From Hydrogenobaculum sp. Y04AAS1 (lineage in GTDB: Bacteria > Aquificota > Aquificia > Aquificales > Aquificaceae): DNA of 64,000 nucleotides. How positions within the stretch are numbered: the first letter of the stretch is position 1; the number at the start of each line of letters is the position of its first letter. The stretch spans positions 1,488,001-1,552,000 of the forward strand of contig NC_011126.1 of NCBI RefSeq assembly GCF_000020785.1, in the 5' to 3' direction. A program made the translations under genes and the position numbers. Positions 9,661 to 17,772 of the stretch are shown here, in pieces. The notes under the pieces were generated by a model. It saw nothing but the letters and a program-made list of their open reading frames with translations, was not told where the DNA came from and searched no databases.

Positions 9661-9999
9661 AGAGTGGTTTACCACGTTTCATATGTCTGTTTTCTTAAAA
9701 GACATTTTACTCACGATGTAAGAAGTGCCGTTAGCACACTAGAGTGCGTGAGCACGTTTCAGATGCCTATCTTTTTAAAAGACACTTATCATATGATGTA
9801 AGAAACGCCACACTAGAGCGATGGTATCGTATTTCAGAGCTAAAGAACAGACAAGTATGCCAGAGTTTCAAAGCCAATCAAGAGATTTAAGAAATGCCTT
9901 TGGCACACTAGAGTGGTTTACCATGTTTCAGATACATGTCTTTTTGACATATACTTATTATACGATAAGTCTGCCACAGTTTATGTGTTCAAGATGTAG
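9661..9999 (+). repeat. Array of four 74-95-nt hairpin repeat units
   Basis: The units begin AGAG at 9661, 9741, 9815 and 9910. Each opens with a short hairpin: GTGG/CCAC around TTTA (9664-9675), GTGC/GCAC around GTGA (9744-9755), CGAT/ATCG around GGT (9819-9829), and GTGG/CCAT around TTTA (9913-9924). A conserved run close to CGTTTCAGATGC follows. Most units then have a T-rich hairpin such as ATGTC/GACAT (9936-9950). Units end in a third hairpin just before CACACT: GTGC/GCAC at 9725-9737 and TGCC/GGCA at 9895-9905. The changing but still paired stems indicate selection for structure. A fifth unit is at 35458-35579. Confidence 0.75.
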
Positions 10000-10010
10000 T
10001 GAACTTGTAT

Positions 10011-10035
10011 TCTAAGCGGTTTTTTGATATGATGA
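10011..10035 (+). repeat. Right copy of direct-repeat module A
   Basis: 23 of 25 bases match 7998-8022 in the same orientation. Together the copies enclose about 2 kb with the AAA-ATPase/PD-(D/E)XK gene and the hairpin array. Confidence 0.7.
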
Positions 10036-10103
10036 TGATTTTCATACTATATTCATAATGTTTATGTTATTATATGTTTAAGATTATCTGTGGAGGTTTT
10101 TTT

Positions 10104-11183
10104 ATGAAAAACACTATCCTTAAAAGGGGTAGTGTAGCTGTTGCTGTCTTAGGTATTGGAGCGCTTTTAAGCGCTTGTGGTGGAGGCGGAGGTGGTTCAG
10201 GCAGTGGCTTTACTACAACAAGCGCTTACGTCCAAGATGATGCTTCTAATTTTCCAAACGTAACAGTGGGTATATACAGCATATCTCTTGCTAATACTGG
10301 AGATGGTAATACTTGCGTTTTGTTTAGTAGCTCTACTCCAGTTTATATAAATCTTGCGAGCTTATCGGGCATTGCCCAGTATATAAGTACAACTGCCTGT
10401 CCATCCGATAGTGCTTACAATAGGCTTGATATAGTTCTTTCAAATACAGTAAGTGTTATTACAGACACTTATAATCCCGCTATGTGTACACTCACCTCTT
10501 ACAATCCAAATGCTAGTTCAAGCGTTACACTGCCAAATACCGTAAACTGTGGGAGTGGTTCTTCATGTACGCTTGATATGACCGGAAACATTGGTGCACT
10601 ATCGGGTACAAACTCTTACGTAGATATTGATTTTGATCTAAAGGATAGTAGTTATGCGATTACATCTGGTACTAACTGCCAATTTAGCTTTGCTACAATG
10701 CCTATAACTATGGAAAATGAAAACAAGCCATCCAATGTTATGCTAAGGCTAAGAGGATATGTAAGCAACTTATCTACTACAGCTTTTAATATTGTAAAAG
10801 ATGATAATTCTTATACTGTAGTGTATAGTTCTCTAACCTCAAGCGTATCTAGTCTTCTTCAAAGCGCTTCTTCTAATAGTTTAAAAGTGGCTGTGGTGTG
10901 CAGTAGCTTTACAAACAATATATGTACTGCATCTATTATAGCTCGAACAGTAGGCGGTGTTTATGAAGGATATTCTAACAATTCCTTAACGCTATTAAGA
11001 GAAGACAACGCTTCAGATACCATATCACTTTTTAACCCTGTTATTTACCCACTTTCTATGACTTGGAGCTCATTTACAGTAGGCAGTAGCTATCTTCTTG
11101 ATGTGAACATTTGCGATTTATCAAACTGTACTTCTAGTGTATACTTTACTGGAAATATTATGCTAGAAGATGACAACGATTGA
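10104..11183 (+). CDS. Secreted lipoprotein, possibly DUF4382-like
   Basis: A 359-aa protein with a lipoprotein signal peptide: MKNTILKRG, a hydrophobic stretch, then lipobox LLSAC followed by a glycine-rich linker. The start at 10104 is set by GGAGG at 10092-10096; the in-frame ATG at 10074 would spoil the signal peptide. The mature region is rich in Ser, Thr, Asn and paired Cys. Its early part (FPNVTVGIYSISL, then a YNRLDIVLS stretch) resembles the beta-sandwich layout of DUF4382 proteins, though I hold that loosely. It is probably anchored in the outer or inner membrane, facing the periplasm or outside. No function is recognised. A strong terminator follows. Confidence 0.75.
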   Translation: MKNTILKRGSVAVAVLGIGALLSACGGGGGGSGSGFTTTSAYVQDDASNFPNVTVGIYSISLANTGDGNTCVLFSSSTPVYINLASLSGIAQYISTTACPSDSAYNRLDIVLSNTVSVITDTYNPAMCTLTSYNPNASSSVTLPNTVNCGSGSSCTLDMTGNIGALSGTNSYVDIDFDLKDSSYAITSGTNCQFSFATMPITMENENKPSNVMLRLRGYVSNLSTTAFNIVKDDNSYTVVYSSLTSSVSSLLQSASSNSLKVAVVCSSFTNNICTASIIARTVGGVYEGYSNNSLTLLREDNASDTISLFNPVIYPLSMTWSSFTVGSSYLLDVNICDLSNCTSSVYFTGNIMLEDDND

Positions 11184-11198
11184 TTAGTGTTTATAGTT

Positions 11199-11229
11199 GG
11201 CCCCTTGGCTTTTTGCCTCGGGGCTTTTA
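11199..11229 (+). terminator. Rho-independent terminator of the lipoprotein gene
   Basis: GCCCC (11200-11204) pairs with GGGGC (11220-11224), with further pairing inside, followed by TTTT and an AT-rich tail. It separates this gene from the convergent nrnA. Confidence 0.8.
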
Positions 11230-11252
11230 AAAATATAATTTTATATAATTTT

Positions 11253-12272
11253 TTAAACTTGGACTTCTTCTAAAGAAAGCTCTTTGGCTTTTTCAAGATT
11301 ACTTAGTTCTAAAGCTATGCTATCTAAAAGCTTATATAAGGATGTATGCATATCATCGTACAATTTACAACCAGAGGCATACTTATGACCACCGCCACCA
11401 AGACGCTGGGCTATTTTAGATACATCTACAGACTCTTCTTTGCTTCTTAAAGATACGCGCCAAAATGTAGACCCATCTTCTTTTTTGGTTTCTATCATAG
11501 CAAAAGCCACATAAACTCCTTCTAATCTTCTTGGATAGTTTACAAGCCCTTCGGTGTCTTCGTAAAGAGCCCCTGTTTCTTCTATCATACTTTGAGTTAT
11601 AACGATACCGGCGGTTTTTCCGTTGTGGAATATTTCAAGGTTTTCTAAGGCTTTGCTTATAAGTCTTAGCTTTGCTAAGCTCTCTCTTTCTCCAAAGTTT
11701 TTCCAGACGTAGTTTGGTTCTACTCCGTAAGCGCATAAAGAAGAGGCTGCATCAAAAACTTCTTTTGTGGTATTGGAATACCTAAAAAATCCAGTATCTG
11801 TGCAAAGACCAGTGTAAAGACAAAGGGCTATATCTTTGTCTATGAGGTCTTTGTTTATGTATTTTAAAAGCTCATATACCAAAAGTGTAGTGGAAGCACA
11901 TGTGAAATCTATAAAATCGTAAAGCCCATAGAAATCCCCACCCACATGATGGTCGATGCGGGCTTTGAGATGTGAGGATATTTCAAAATTAGCCCTTTTG
12001 AAGCCAGCGGCATCTACTATTATAGCCAAATCAAAGGTTTTGCCTTCCAAATCCTTTGGATGAAGGACTTCGTTTACCCTTGGTAAAAACTGAGCAAACT
12101 TTGGTATATTGTCTTTGCAAAAGACATATACATCTTTATTTAGCTTTTTTAAAAAAATATAAAGTGCCAATGCACTGCCAAGGGTATCACCATCTGGGTT
12201 CTCATGACAAACCAAGAGTATACTACCGTTTTCTTCCAAAAGTTTGTTGGCAAGAGGAACTACTCGTTCCAT
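11253..12272 (-). CDS. nrnA: DHH-family oligoribonuclease / pAp phosphatase (NrnA-like)
   Basis: A 339-aa protein with the DHH phosphoesterase motifs: HENPDGDTLGSALAL near residue 24, VDAAG, RIDHHVGGDF (the DHH signature), and the DHHA1 motif GGGGHKYASGCKL near the C-terminus. Family members degrade 2-5 nt RNAs and dephosphorylate pAp, the by-product of PAPS-using sulfotransfer, which would fit the sulfotransferase-like gene upstream. GGAG lies 8 nt before the ATG. It is the last gene of the minus-strand block; the separation of 19 nt from ppsA suggests co-transcription. Confidence 0.9.
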   Translation of the reverse strand: MERVVPLANKLLEENGSILLVCHENPDGDTLGSALALYIFLKKLNKDVYVFCKDNIPKFAQFLPRVNEVLHPKDLEGKTFDLAIIVDAAGFKRANFEISSHLKARIDHHVGGDFYGLYDFIDFTCASTTLLVYELLKYINKDLIDKDIALCLYTGLCTDTGFFRYSNTTKEVFDAASSLCAYGVEPNYVWKNFGERESLAKLRLISKALENLEIFHNGKTAGIVITQSMIEETGALYEDTEGLVNYPRRLEGVYVAFAMIETKKEDGSTFWRVSLRSKEESVDVSKIAQRLGGGGHKYASGCKLYDDMHTSLYKLLDSIALELSNLEKAKELSLEEVQV

Positions 12273-12291
12273 AAAAATACTCCATCCTATA

Positions 12292-14709
12292 TTATTTATT
12301 TAGTTTTTCCTCCATTTCTACGACGGCAAGCATAGTTTTAAATACAGAATCTGGATTTAATGAGATGCTATCTATACCCTTTTCCACTAAAAACTGGGCA
12401 AAATCAGGAAAATCGCTGGGAGCTTGTCCGCATATCCCTACTTTTCTACCGGTTTTCTTGGCTATATCTATGAGGTTTGCTACCATGATTTTTACAGCTT
12501 CGTTTCTTTCATCGTAAAGATGAGCCACCAAATCAGAGTCTCTATCTATGCCAAGGGTAAGCTGTGTAAGGTCATTACTACCTATGGAAAATCCATCAAA
12601 TATCTCTGCGTATTGTTCTGCCAATATAACGTTGCTTGGTATTTCTGCCATCACATATACTTCAAGACCATTTTCCCCTCTTACAAGCCCAAACTCTTTC
12701 ATGGTTTCTAACACTTTTGCACCTTCTTGCGGTGTCCTACAGAAAGGTACCATAACCTTTACGTTGTCAAGGCCCATCTTGTTTCTAACTCTTAATATGG
12801 CTTTGCATTCCATACCAAAAGCCGTTTTAAACTTATCTGAGTAATATCTGGATGCTCCCCTCCAGCCTATCATGGGGTTTTCCTCTTTTGGCTCAAAGTA
12901 CTTACCACCCAAAAGACCTGCGTATTCGTTGCTTTTAAAATCAGAAAACCTCACTATCACAGGATTTGGATAAAAAGCTGCAGCAATCTTTGCTATACCG
13001 TAAGAAAGCTTCTTTACGTAGTATTCTTCTTTGTTGTCATATCCAAATGTTAGATTTTCTATCTCTTTGTAAAGCTCTGGGTCTTTTTCTTTTACGTAGT
13101 CTAAATTTATAAGGGCTAAAGGATGTACTTTTATGTAATTTGCTATTATAAACTCTTCTCTGGCAAGACCAACACCGTCATTTGGGATAGCTGCATATCT
13201 AAACACAGAGCTTGGATCTGCTACGTTTATCATTATTTTGGTTTTTGGCTTTTTGATGTTGGATAAATCTATTTCTTTTGTCTCAAAATCAAGTTCTTTA
13301 TCGTATACGTAAGCAGTTTCTCCTTCAGCACAAGAAAGCGTTACCATCATGCCGGTTTTCAGTACTTCCGTTGCTTTTTGAGTGCCTACAGCTGCTGGTA
13401 CTCCAAACTCTCTTGCTACTATAGCAGCGTGGGCAGTTCTACCACCTCTGTTGGTGATGATACCAGCTGCTTTTTTCATGATAGGTTCCCAGTCTGGATC
13501 TGTTATGTCTGTGACCAATATATCCCCTTCTTTGAAATCTACAGCTTCTTTTATACTGTGAATTACTTTTACCGTGCCTTTTGCTATCTTATCGCCTACA
13601 GCTATACCGCTTAGTATTCTATGTGGGATCCTTTCTTCAAGAGGATCTTTTATTTCATATACAACGAGCTTATCTTGAGCGCGCCTTGATTGGACTGTTT
13701 CTGGTCTTGCCTGGACTATGTAGAGCTGATTGTCGTTTCCGTCTTTAGCCCATTCTATATCCATTGGCTTTTGATAGTGTTCTTCGATTTCTATACCCCA
13801 TTTGGCAAGTGTTAATATCTCATCGTCGTTTAAAGCGTAAACTTTTTGCTCATTTTGAGGTACGTTTATTATCTTTACCCTATCAGACCCCATCCCATAT
13901 ACCATTTTTCTATCTTTTTTGCCAAGTTTTTTCTCTATGATGGCAGAAAAGCCTTTTTTTAGTGTTGGTTTAAAGACCATATATTCGTCTGGAGTTACCA
14001 TACCTTGTACTATCATCTCTCCAAGACCGTATATAGCGTTTATAACTACCACGTCTTTAAACCCGCTTTCTGTATCTATGGTAAACATAACACCAGATGC
14101 ACCCAAATCCGAGCGCACCATCTTTTGTACACCCATCGATATCGCTATTTTAAAATGATCAAAGCCGTGAGAATGTCTGTATGAGATAGCTCTATCTGTA
14201 AAAAGCGATGCAAAACCATTTTTTACTGCTACTAAGACATTTTGGGCTCCCACTACGTTTAGATAAGTTTCTTGTTGACCTGCAAAAGAGGCATCCGGCA
14301 AATCTTCAGCTGTGGCAGATGATCTTACAGCGACATCTACAGCATGTGTTTTATACATTTGGGATAGTTTTTCGTAGGCTTTTGTTATCTCATCTTCCAA
14401 GTCTTGCGGAAATTCCCCGGCTCTTATCATCTCTCTTACAGCATGCCCTTTTTTGGCAAGCTGCTCTAAGTTTGAAGGGTCTAAATCTTTTAATGTATCT
14501 TTTATCTTCTGTTCAAGGTTGTTGTGTTTTACAAAATATCTGTAAGCTTCAGCAGTTACTACAAATCCGTAAGGTACGTTTACCCCTTTTGGTTTTAGGT
14601 GTCTTATCATCTCCCCCAAAGATGCGTTTTTTCCTCCAACGTAAGGTATATCCTCAATACCTACCTCGTCTAGGAAAACCACCAGTTTATCTTCTAAACT
14701 TTTATTCAT
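12292..14709 (-). CDS. ppsA: Phosphoenolpyruvate synthase (pyruvate, water dikinase)
   Basis: 805 aa, the normal family length. The ATP-grasp N-terminal domain starts around VGGKNASLGEM and contains AVRSSATAEDLPDASFAGQQETYLN. The swivelling domain has the phospho-histidine motif GGRTAHAAIVAREFGVPA near residue 425. The C-terminal PEP/pyruvate barrel has GWRGASRYY, SIGSNDLTQL and the VGICGQAPSD segment with the catalytic cysteine. It converts pyruvate, ATP and water to PEP, AMP and phosphate, the entry to gluconeogenesis in an autotroph fixing CO2 by the reductive TCA cycle. GGAGG lies just before the ATG. A class I aldolase gene in the same block supports a gluconeogenic unit. Confidence 0.97.
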   Translation of the reverse strand: MNKSLEDKLVVFLDEVGIEDIPYVGGKNASLGEMIRHLKPKGVNVPYGFVVTAEAYRYFVKHNNLEQKIKDTLKDLDPSNLEQLAKKGHAVREMIRAGEFPQDLEDEITKAYEKLSQMYKTHAVDVAVRSSATAEDLPDASFAGQQETYLNVVGAQNVLVAVKNGFASLFTDRAISYRHSHGFDHFKIAISMGVQKMVRSDLGASGVMFTIDTESGFKDVVVINAIYGLGEMIVQGMVTPDEYMVFKPTLKKGFSAIIEKKLGKKDRKMVYGMGSDRVKIINVPQNEQKVYALNDDEILTLAKWGIEIEEHYQKPMDIEWAKDGNDNQLYIVQARPETVQSRRAQDKLVVYEIKDPLEERIPHRILSGIAVGDKIAKGTVKVIHSIKEAVDFKEGDILVTDITDPDWEPIMKKAAGIITNRGGRTAHAAIVAREFGVPAAVGTQKATEVLKTGMMVTLSCAEGETAYVYDKELDFETKEIDLSNIKKPKTKIMINVADPSSVFRYAAIPNDGVGLAREEFIIANYIKVHPLALINLDYVKEKDPELYKEIENLTFGYDNKEEYYVKKLSYGIAKIAAAFYPNPVIVRFSDFKSNEYAGLLGGKYFEPKEENPMIGWRGASRYYSDKFKTAFGMECKAILRVRNKMGLDNVKVMVPFCRTPQEGAKVLETMKEFGLVRGENGLEVYVMAEIPSNVILAEQYAEIFDGFSIGSNDLTQLTLGIDRDSDLVAHLYDERNEAVKIMVANLIDIAKKTGRKVGICGQAPSDFPDFAQFLVEKGIDSISLNPDSVFKTMLAVVEMEEKLNK

Positions 14710-14725
14710 TTAAAACCTCCTAACT

Positions 14726-16159
14726 TTATAACTTCCTATATCTTATCACTGGGATAAAACTTTTGTCAATAGCCAGCACCCCGGGTCTTACACCTTCGTA
14801 GAAAGGTTGATATTCATCAAAGCCATCTGAAATGAAAAATGTGTTTTCTGGTATGTTGGCAGATATTTTTACCCTTAAGACTGCTTTTCCATACTCAGTG
14901 GTTATTTCTAAAAGCTCTCCATCAGTTATATCTATACTATCGGCAAGGGTTTTGTTTATATATACGTATTGGTTTGGTTCTATCTCGTGAAGCCATCTTG
15001 AATAATGCCCAATATCATCTACTACACTATGTCCCATAAAAAGGGTATAACCTTGTAAGGTTATAGTTTCTTGTTTTGGGCTATGAGATATATTTTTATC
15101 TACTTGTGGTATTATATCAAGAAGCGTATAAGCGTTTTCATTTTCAAAAAGCTTTTGACTATTTACATCTAAAAACGCTGTTTTTTTGGTAAAATCCATC
15201 TCTATAAAAAACTTTCTTGGAAGATAGTATCTTGATAAGTTTACGCTCATGTTTGCCATATGAGAGATACTTGCTATATTCATTTTAGAAAAGTTCTCTA
15301 TTTGGTTGTCCGGTATATATCTAAACATATCCCCTAAGTTTATAATAACCTCATGTTTATCTATTCCTTCTATTCCCCTCACAGGCCAATGGGTTATGTC
15401 GCCGGTGATGATATAATCTATGTTATGTTTTTCTTTCATATATTTTAAAAATCCCAAAACAAAATCTCTATTTATTCTAATATAGATATCTTCTATTATT
15501 ATAAGAGTATCGCTTAGTTTTGTTGAAAAAAGCGAAAACTTGTTTATAAATTCATCTTCGTGATATCCCTTTTCAAAAGCATTTTTTATATTTTCTAAAA
15601 AGCTTAAAAACTCTGAAGGCGGTATAAGTTTTTTGTAGTTTGCTTTAAAACTCATATTCGTATAAATAGCACCAGCGCTAAAGAGCTTAGCACCTTTTTG
15701 TTTGGCATCTATGATCCATCTTGATAGCATCACATCGTAATAAGAGGGTTCTGATATGTTTAATATGACTTTTTTGTCTGGTATATGTTCTATTTCTATA
15801 GTTTTTGGATTTTCTACGTAAAGCATGTTTGAATATATATTTTCTGTAAAAGAAAAAGCCCTTTGAAGCTCTTCCTCTGTACAAAATCTATCTACGTATA
15901 TAGCTGTGTCTTTATTTGTTATATCTATATCAATAGTTTTTACATCTTTTAATCTAAAGTCCGAAAAAGGAAGCTCTTGAACAAGAGCTATGCCTTTTGT
16001 GCAAAAACTGCCCATTCCAAGCCTATCGGAAGGGTGTCCTGTTACGTCAATTATTTTGTTATCTTTAACAAAAGCTATAAACTTACAACCACAGTTACAA
16101 CCTATACAATGACCTATTAGCTCTTTATCAAAGTTTTTTGAACTAAGATGCTCTATCAA
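14726..16159 (-). CDS. Short molybdopterin oxidoreductase-like protein (FwdB/FmdB-like)
   Basis: A 477-aa protein. The N-terminus has CIGCNCGCKF and, after about 28 residues, FCTKG, like the 4Fe-4S site and following segment of formylmethanofuran dehydrogenase subunit B and other molybdopterin enzymes. The last ~110 residues look like a molybdopterin dinucleotide-binding domain (YVYINKTLADSIDITDGELLEI). The central part is shorter and less conserved than in catalytic FwdB or formate dehydrogenases, and I see no clear Cys/Sec metal ligand, so catalysis is uncertain. It sits between ppsA and fabI with short gaps. It could be a diverged or subunit-like form; the function is unknown. Confidence 0.6.
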   Translation of the reverse strand: MIEHLSSKNFDKELIGHCIGCNCGCKFIAFVKDNKIIDVTGHPSDRLGMGSFCTKGIALVQELPFSDFRLKDVKTIDIDITNKDTAIYVDRFCTEEELQRAFSFTENIYSNMLYVENPKTIEIEHIPDKKVILNISEPSYYDVMLSRWIIDAKQKGAKLFSAGAIYTNMSFKANYKKLIPPSEFLSFLENIKNAFEKGYHEDEFINKFSLFSTKLSDTLIIIEDIYIRINRDFVLGFLKYMKEKHNIDYIITGDITHWPVRGIEGIDKHEVIINLGDMFRYIPDNQIENFSKMNIASISHMANMSVNLSRYYLPRKFFIEMDFTKKTAFLDVNSQKLFENENAYTLLDIIPQVDKNISHSPKQETITLQGYTLFMGHSVVDDIGHYSRWLHEIEPNQYVYINKTLADSIDITDGELLEITTEYGKAVLRVKISANIPENTFFISDGFDEYQPFYEGVRPGVLAIDKSFIPVIRYRKL

Positions 16160-16167
16160 TGAACCTT

Positions 16168-16950
16168 TTACTCCTCTTCTTTATCGGAAACACCCATTAT
16201 ACTATAACCACTATCTACGTATATGGTTTGTCCTGTTATGCCCCTTGCCCATTCACTGCATAAGAATGCAGCTGTATCACCTACCTCTTCTATGGTGACA
16301 TGTCTTCCAAGGGGACTTACTTTAACAGTGTGCTCCATTAGAATATGAAAACCAGTTATGCTATATGCAGATAGTGTTTTGATAGGTCCTGCTGATATGC
16401 AATTTACCCTTTGATTTTTCTTTGCTATATCAAAAGCTAAATACCTTGTGGCGCTTTCTAAAGCCGCTTTTGCTATACCCATAACGTTGTAATGAGGTAC
16501 TACCTTTTGGGCTCCGTAGTAAGAAAGCGTCAAAAATGCCCCTTCTTCGTTCATGACGTTTGAGAATGCCCTAACCACAGCTATGAAAGAATAAACGGAT
16601 ATATCCATGGCTATGTTAAAACCAGACCTTGTGGTATCTATGACACCGTTTTTAAACTCATCTTTTGGAGCATAGGCTATAGAATGCACTACTATGTCTA
16701 TGTTGTTCCAAGCTTCTTTTATGTTGTTTGCTAGGTTTTCTATGTCTTGGTCTTTGGATACATCGCATTCAAAAACAAGCTCAGTGCCAAGTTCTTCTGC
16801 TATAGGCATCACTCTTTTTTTCACAGATTCACCGGCGTAGCTTATAGCTATATCAGCTCCTTCTCTTTTGAAGCTTTTAGCTATACCATAGGCTATACTC
16901 TTATCGTTTGCTAAACCCATTATAAGAGCTTTTTTACCTTTTAATATCAT
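16168..16950 (-). CDS. fabI: Enoyl-[acyl-carrier-protein] reductase (NADH)
   Basis: A 260-aa short-chain dehydrogenase. GLANDKSIAYGIAKSF near the N-terminus is the FabI-type cofactor motif, SIAYAPKDEF follows, the catalytic Tyr/Lys lie in LSYYGAQKVVPHYNVMGIAKAAL, and NCISAGPIKTLSA follows. It reduces enoyl-ACP in the last step of each fatty-acid elongation round. GGAGATAACG precedes the ATG. It lies 17 nt from the aldolase gene upstream and 8 nt from the molybdopterin-like gene downstream, so it is in an operon. Confidence 0.96.
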   Translation of the reverse strand: MILKGKKALIMGLANDKSIAYGIAKSFKREGADIAISYAGESVKKRVMPIAEELGTELVFECDVSKDQDIENLANNIKEAWNNIDIVVHSIAYAPKDEFKNGVIDTTRSGFNIAMDISVYSFIAVVRAFSNVMNEEGAFLTLSYYGAQKVVPHYNVMGIAKAALESATRYLAFDIAKKNQRVNCISAGPIKTLSAYSITGFHILMEHTVKVSPLGRHVTIEEVGDTAAFLCSEWARGITGQTIYVDSGYSIMGVSDKEEE

Positions 16951-16967
16951 CGTTATCTCCTATTTAT

Positions 16968-17771
16968 TTATGAGTGTAAAAATTTAGATGCTTCTTCTGC
17001 AGTTTTGCCTTCGTGTACTATCATATACATGGCCCTTGTTATCTTTTTAGGGTCTTTGGCTTGGAATATATTTCTTCCTATAGAAAGCCCAGCTGCTCCA
17101 GCTTTTATGGCCCCTTCCACCATTTCAAGCACATCTTTTTCGGTTTTCATCTTGGGTCCCCCTGCTATCACCACAGGTATGTGGGTGCCTTTTACCACTT
17201 CTTTAAAAGACTCTACATCGCCGGTATATGGGACTTTTACAATATCAGCCCCAAGCTCTTCTCCTATCCTTGCGCAGTGGGCTACAAAAGTTTTATCGTA
17301 TTGGTCTTGGGGTTTTATCTCATGACCTCTTGCGTATACCATCGCTAAAAGCGGCATACCCCATTCATCGCACACTTTTGACACATAACCAAAATCTCTT
17401 AGCATCTCTCTTTCCATTGGAGCCCCTATGTTTACGTGTATAGACACTGCATCCGCTCCAAGCCTTATAGCTTCTTCTACTGTGCAAACTAGCACCTTAT
17501 CATTTTTTGTAGGTGAGTGATCTGTGGAAGCAGAAAGATGTATTATAAGACCTATGTCTTTCCCAGAGCCCCTGTGTCCTGCTTTTACAAGGCCTTTGTG
17601 CATTAAAACTGCATTGGCACCACCTTCTGATACGGCCTCTATGGTTTTTTTCATATCCACAAGACCCTCTATAGGTCCTGAGCTTACACCATGATCCATC
17701 GGTACTATGATGGTCTTTTGGGTTTCTCTGTTGATGATACGTTCAAGTCTTATTTTTTTACCGATACTCAT
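16968..17771 (-). CDS. Archaeal-type class I aldolase (FBP aldolase / ADH synthase family)
   Basis: A 267-aa TIM-barrel protein of the DhnA/DeoC-like aldolase family. Motifs include [17 protein letters not shown] near residue 21, [30 protein letters not shown] and the Schiff-base lysine region [11 protein letters not shown], with PVVIAGGP near the C-terminus. From memory the sequence is very close to archaeal 2-amino-3,7-dideoxy-D-threo-hept-6-ulosonate synthase (MJ0400 type), whose family also has fructose-1,6-bisphosphate aldolase activity. The block also contains ppsA, which favours a gluconeogenic aldolase here; an alternative aromatic-precursor role cannot be excluded. It lies 1 nt downstream of glyS. 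Confidence 0.85.
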   Translation of the reverse strand: MSIGKKIRLERIINRETQKTIIVPMDHGVSSGPIEGLVDMKKTIEAVSEGGANAVLMHKGLVKAGHRGSGKDIGLIIHLSASTDHSPTKNDKVLVCTVEEAIRLGADAVSIHVNIGAPMEREMLRDFGYVSKVCDEWGMPLLAMVYARGHEIKPQDQYDKTFVAHCARIGEELGADIVKVPYTGDVESFKEVVKGTHIPVVIAGGPKMKTEKDVLEMVEGAIKAGAAGLSIGRNIFQAKDPKKITRAMYMIVHEGKTAEEASKFLHS

Positions 17772-17772
17772 T

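Larger units (their letters stand above)
9626..10103. other. Non-coding region made mostly of degenerate repeats
   Basis: This is the only stretch above 300 bases with no convincing gene. It holds the 13-mer ATATGTATAAGTT (9632-9644), four hairpin repeat units (9661-9999), module A (10011-10035), and the promoter/leader of the lipoprotein gene, where TGGAGG at 10091-10096 is the ribosome site for ATG 10104. A 64-codon open frame at 9821-10015 runs through the repeats and has no protein-like features. Confidence 0.75.

Noticed and set aside
9661-9999. CRISPR array
   Set aside because: Units are diverged, differ in length (74-95 nt), carry several hairpins, and there are no constant repeats with unique spacers or cas genes.
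9821-10015. 64-codon frame in the repeat array
   Set aside because: It spans degenerate repeats and hairpins and shows no protein-like composition.
7998-10035. Classical insertion sequence
   Set aside because: No terminal inverted repeats or recognised transposase; the flanks are direct and permuted.
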